Shown in pieces: positions 62,959 to 64,000 of a DNA stretch of 64,000 nt (the first letter of the stretch is position 1; every line of letters begins with the position of its first letter). Position numbers and translations under genes: made by a program. Below the pieces are notes generated by a model, which saw nothing but the letters and a program-made list of their open reading frames with translations, did not search any database and was not told the origin of the DNA. Source of the stretch: Thiosocius sp942490985 (GTDB lineage Bacteria; Pseudomonadota; Gammaproteobacteria; Chromatiales; Chromatiaceae); NCBI GenBank assembly GCA_942490985.1, contig CALNYW010000005.1:310001-374000 (forward strand). Reading direction: 5' to 3'.

Positions 62959-62994
62959 TACGATGCTTTTTGAACAGGATGCAATCGATCAACC

Positions 62995-63195
62995 ATGGCG
63001 AAGATGGCCGAACACCGCTTTATTGACCCCCGCACCAACGCGGACTCCACTCTCGACAGCTGTTACGGCGACCTGCGCAAGGGTGCTTTTCTTCGCAGAC
63101 GTTCGGCTTACCGATCACGCGACAAAAACGCCTCAGTAACGCGCGGTGGCGTCGACGCCGGCGACCCGGGAAGGGTCACCGCCAAGACCGCTTGA
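62995..63195 (+). CDS. Doubtful small reading frame of 66 codons
   Basis: The frame encodes MAKMAEHRFIDPRTNADSTL and continues basic (GAFLRRRSAYRSRDKNAS). It has no Shine-Dalgarno at a usable distance, and I recognise no family. A short protein-like stretch (PPIYRADRNGKDGD) follows just after the stop in another frame, so it could be a frameshifted remnant. It is convergent with photolyase, 46 bases away. Confidence 0.25.
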   Translation: MAKMAEHRFIDPRTNADSTLDSCYGDLRKGAFLRRRSAYRSRDKNASVTRGGVDAGDPGRVTAKTA

Positions 63196-63241
63196 TCTCA
63201 CCGCCCATCTATCGCGCCGACCGCAACGGCAAAGACGGCGA

Positions 63242-64000
63242 CTAGCGCTTTTTGAGTTGGTCCCAAACGGCCAGCGCGCGCTGTCGACTCGCCTTCAGGT
63301 CACAGATCGGCGCCGGGTAATCTTCGCCCAAACGAATGCCGGCCGCTGCCATGACATCGGCCGGTGCTTCCCACGGCTGATGCAGGTACTTGTCGGGCAG
63401 GTCTGCGATTTCAGGCACCCAACGGCGTACGTAGACGCCTCGCTTGTCGAATTTCTGACCTTGCAGCACCGGATTGAACACTCGGAAATACGGTGCTGCA
63501 TCTGCCCCACTACCGGCTGTCCACTGCCAGCCCAGGCTGTTGCTGGCCAGATCGGCGTCGACCAAGGTATCCCAAAACCATCGGGCACCCTCCTGCCACG
63601 GGAGTAGCAGATTTTTGGTCAGAAACGACGCAACGATCATCCGCACCCGGTTATGCATCCAGCCGGTTTCCCACAACTCACGCATTCCCGCATCGACCAA
63701 TGGGATGCCCGTCTGGCCCTGTTGCCACGCGCGCAGCTCATTGTCGGCTTTGCGCCAGGGGAAGCCATCGAAACGCACATCCATCGGCGCGTCAGTGGTG
63801 TGCGGAAAATGATAAAGCTGGTAGTGGGCGAACTCCCGCCAACCGATTTCGCGGAGAAACGCTGCGCCACCTGGGTCGCCCTTCGGCGTTGCCGCGACAA
63901 TCTCGCGGGGGCCGAGCTGGCCAAAATGAAGATAGGGCGATAAGCGCGACACCCAGTCCTCGCCCGGCAGGTCCCGCCCCTCGTCGTAACGCCTGAGATT
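63242..64000 (-). CDS. phrB: Deoxyribodipyrimidine photolyase, C-terminal part (partial)
   Basis: The window contains the last 252 codons; the N-terminal antenna domain lies beyond 64000. The visible FAD-binding domain has LSPYLHFGQLGPREI, REIGWREFAHYQLYHFP, GIPLVDAGMRELWETGWMHN and LASNSLGWQWTAGSGADAAP, all hallmarks of class I CPD photolyases, which repair UV pyrimidine dimers with blue light. Reading continues without stop to the edge (LRRYDEGRDLPGEDWVSRL). It sits beside the MerR regulator, as photolyase often does in light-responsive clusters. Cryptochrome cannot be fully excluded. Confidence 0.95.
   Translation of the reverse strand, partial: NLRRYDEGRDLPGEDWVSRLSPYLHFGQLGPREIVAATPKGDPGGAAFLREIGWREFAHYQLYHFPHTTDAPMDVRFDGFPWRKADNELRAWQQGQTGIPLVDAGMRELWETGWMHNRVRMIVASFLTKNLLLPWQEGARWFWDTLVDADLASNSLGWQWTAGSGADAAPYFRVFNPVLQGQKFDKRGVYVRRWVPEIADLPDKYLHQPWEAPADVMAAAGIRLGEDYPAPICDLKASRQRALAVWDQLKKR

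Overview
The window is a GC-rich, densely coding stretch of a gammaproteobacterial chromosome. This rests on gene order. Read on the minus strand, tRNA-Tyr, tRNA-Gly, tRNA-Thr, tuf, tRNA-Trp, secE, nusG, rplK, rplA, rplJ, rplL, rpoB is the classic tufB-rpoB arrangement. The blocks TPR lipoprotein-ispE-tRNA-Gln-prs-rplY-pth opposite hemA-prfA-prmC, gatCAB opposite mreBCD, and mrdAB-mltB-rlpA-dacA are also gammaproteobacterial. A complete N-acetylglutaminylglutamine amide (NAGGN) osmolyte operon suggests a salt-exposed lifestyle. An exosortase-type FemAB protein suggests exopolysaccharide and PEP-CTERM biology elsewhere in the genome. I cannot name the species.

Layout. 1-6200 (minus): translation and transcription superoperon with four tRNAs, an L10 leader, an rplL-rpoB attenuator and a tandem repeat behind tRNA-Tyr built from its 3' end. 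6363-13967 (plus): UDP-glucose dehydrogenase, then a three-gene envelope export or lipid-trafficking module (periplasmic LolA-like protein, DUF1302 outer-membrane protein, RND/MMPL transporter). 14188-19478 (minus): pth, rplY, prs, tRNA-Gln, ispE, TPR lipoprotein; lolB is absent from its usual place. 19618-26420 (plus): hemA, prfA, prmC, a small unknown protein, moeB, yqiA, a methyltransferase and a diguanylate cyclase. 26429-31019 (minus): FemAB protein and gatB, gatA, gatC. 31273-41160 (plus): mreBCD, mrdAB, mltB, rlpA, dacA/C, a class IV aminotransferase and ybeD, together the rod-shape and peptidoglycan machinery.

41161-48204 looks like an accessory block inserted between ybeD and lipB, which are neighbours in many gammaproteobacteria. 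It holds a bacterial homologue of the eukaryotic N-terminal glutamine amidohydrolase NTAQ1, a gene-poor stretch with one orphan gene, and a TonB receptor / periplasmic binding protein / hybrid histidine kinase operon. 48350-53816 (plus): lipB and the NAGGN operon. 53830-64000: a stress or light-type cluster of two divergent operons (chalcone-isomerase-like, DUF3833, MFS, Cfa-like methyltransferase, DUF1365 and flavin oxidase leftward; glutathione peroxidase, DUF3429, SDR, NTF2-like and MerR regulator rightward) plus a photolyase cut by the window edge.

The parts most worth a second look are the tRNA-Tyr 3'-end tandem repeats, which parallel E. coli tyrT; the NTAQ1 homologue; the TonB receptor/binding protein/kinase operon; the MerR regulator with a CxCPHH motif in place of cobalamin motifs, together with the operon pair it may control; and mreC, which appears to start at ATC.
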